Below, piece by piece: positions 14,087 through 14,331 of a stretch of 14,331 nt of DNA. The stretch's first letter is position 1; every line of letters starts with the position of its first letter. The notes under the pieces are model-generated. The model saw only the letters and a list, made by a program, of their open reading frames with translations. It was not told where the DNA came from and made no database searches. The translations under genes and the position numbers were made by a program. The stretch spans positions 1 through 14,331 of the forward strand of contig CANCCE010000053.1 of NCBI GenBank assembly GCA_947374505.1. The letters run 5' to 3'. Source of the stretch: Comamonadaceae bacterium. Lineage in GTDB: Bacteria > Pseudomonadota > Gammaproteobacteria > Burkholderiales > Burkholderiaceae_C.

Positions 14087-14331
14087 ATGTTCTATCGAGA
14101 AAACGGCCAATTCAAAACCAACTACCGGGATGATCAGCAGATCTTCCCGATCTTGCAAGATCGCGTCGCCATTGGCTTGTTTCTGTTAGTCGCATTTATA
14201 GCGGTGCCAATGCTGGCCAGCGACTACTTTTTCCGCGCTATTTTGATTCCTTTTGTCATCATGTCCTTGGCCGCGCTGGGTGTGAATATTTTGGTCGGTT
14301 ACTGCGGCCAGATCTCGCTCGGTTCAGGCGC
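14087..14331 (+). CDS. livM: LivM-type ABC transporter permease (5' part only)
   Basis: The first 81 codons are present and the gene runs off the right edge. A hydrophilic N-terminus (MFYRENGQFKTNYRDDQQIF) precedes two hydrophobic segments (about 30-45 and 49-70). Then comes NILVGYCGQISLGSG, the LivM signature region near the start of that family. The start at 14087 is fixed by an in-frame stop just upstream and by the N-terminal sequence, which I recall as common in LivM proteins encoded beside acyl-CoA ligases in Burkholderiales. It would form the second half of the permease with LivH. Confidence 0.9.
   Translation, partial: MFYRENGQFKTNYRDDQQIFPILQDRVAIGLFLLVAFIAVPMLASDYFFRAILIPFVIMSLAALGVNILVGYCGQISLGSG

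Overview
The window looks like chromosomal DNA of a betaproteobacterium, most likely Burkholderiales and probably Comamonadaceae. This rests on the GC-rich codon use, the style of the proteins (Uup, RluF-like, diheme cytochrome c, LivGHM-type transporter with an acyl-CoA ligase), the rRNA leader, and a GC-rich intergenic repeat that I recall as typical of that family. Nothing points to a prophage, plasmid, IS element, CRISPR array or defence system.

Layout. (1) 1-343, minus strand: promoter and leader of a ribosomal RNA operon. There are two sigma70-type promoters about 109 bp apart, then a boxA-like antitermination site and a structured leader. The leader runs off the left edge, so the 16S gene should start just outside. 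344-597 holds no convincing gene. (2) 598-4199, plus: uup (ABC-F ATPase), then an MFS exporter with a C-terminal ferredoxin-like domain. (3) 4196-5032, minus: an RluF-like rRNA pseudouridine synthase whose stop codon overlaps that of the MFS gene tail to tail. (4) 5166-9205, plus: a three-gene run of a secreted PQQ-dependent sugar/sorbosone dehydrogenase-like protein, a secreted diheme cytochrome c, and a TonB-dependent receptor closely resembling E. coli PqqU (YncD), the PQQ importer. (5) 9240-9965, minus: a Crp/Fnr-type regulator. (6) 10105-14331, plus: an AMP-forming acyl-CoA synthetase, LivG-type ATPase, LivH-type permease and the start of a LivM-type permease. The first two overlap by ATGA. 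GC-rich repeat copies in opposite orientation sit in the gaps on either side of livH.

How the genes fit together. The most interesting unit is group 4. It reads as a PQQ acquisition-and-use module: the receptor brings the cofactor into the periplasm, the dehydrogenase uses it there, and the diheme cytochrome carries the electrons away. That suggests a cell that scavenges PQQ, but the window cannot show whether pqq biosynthesis genes exist elsewhere. Group 6 couples a HAAT-type ABC importer to a CoA ligase. The transported substrate may therefore be a carboxylic acid activated on entry rather than a branched-chain amino acid, with the divergent Crp/Fnr protein as a candidate regulator.
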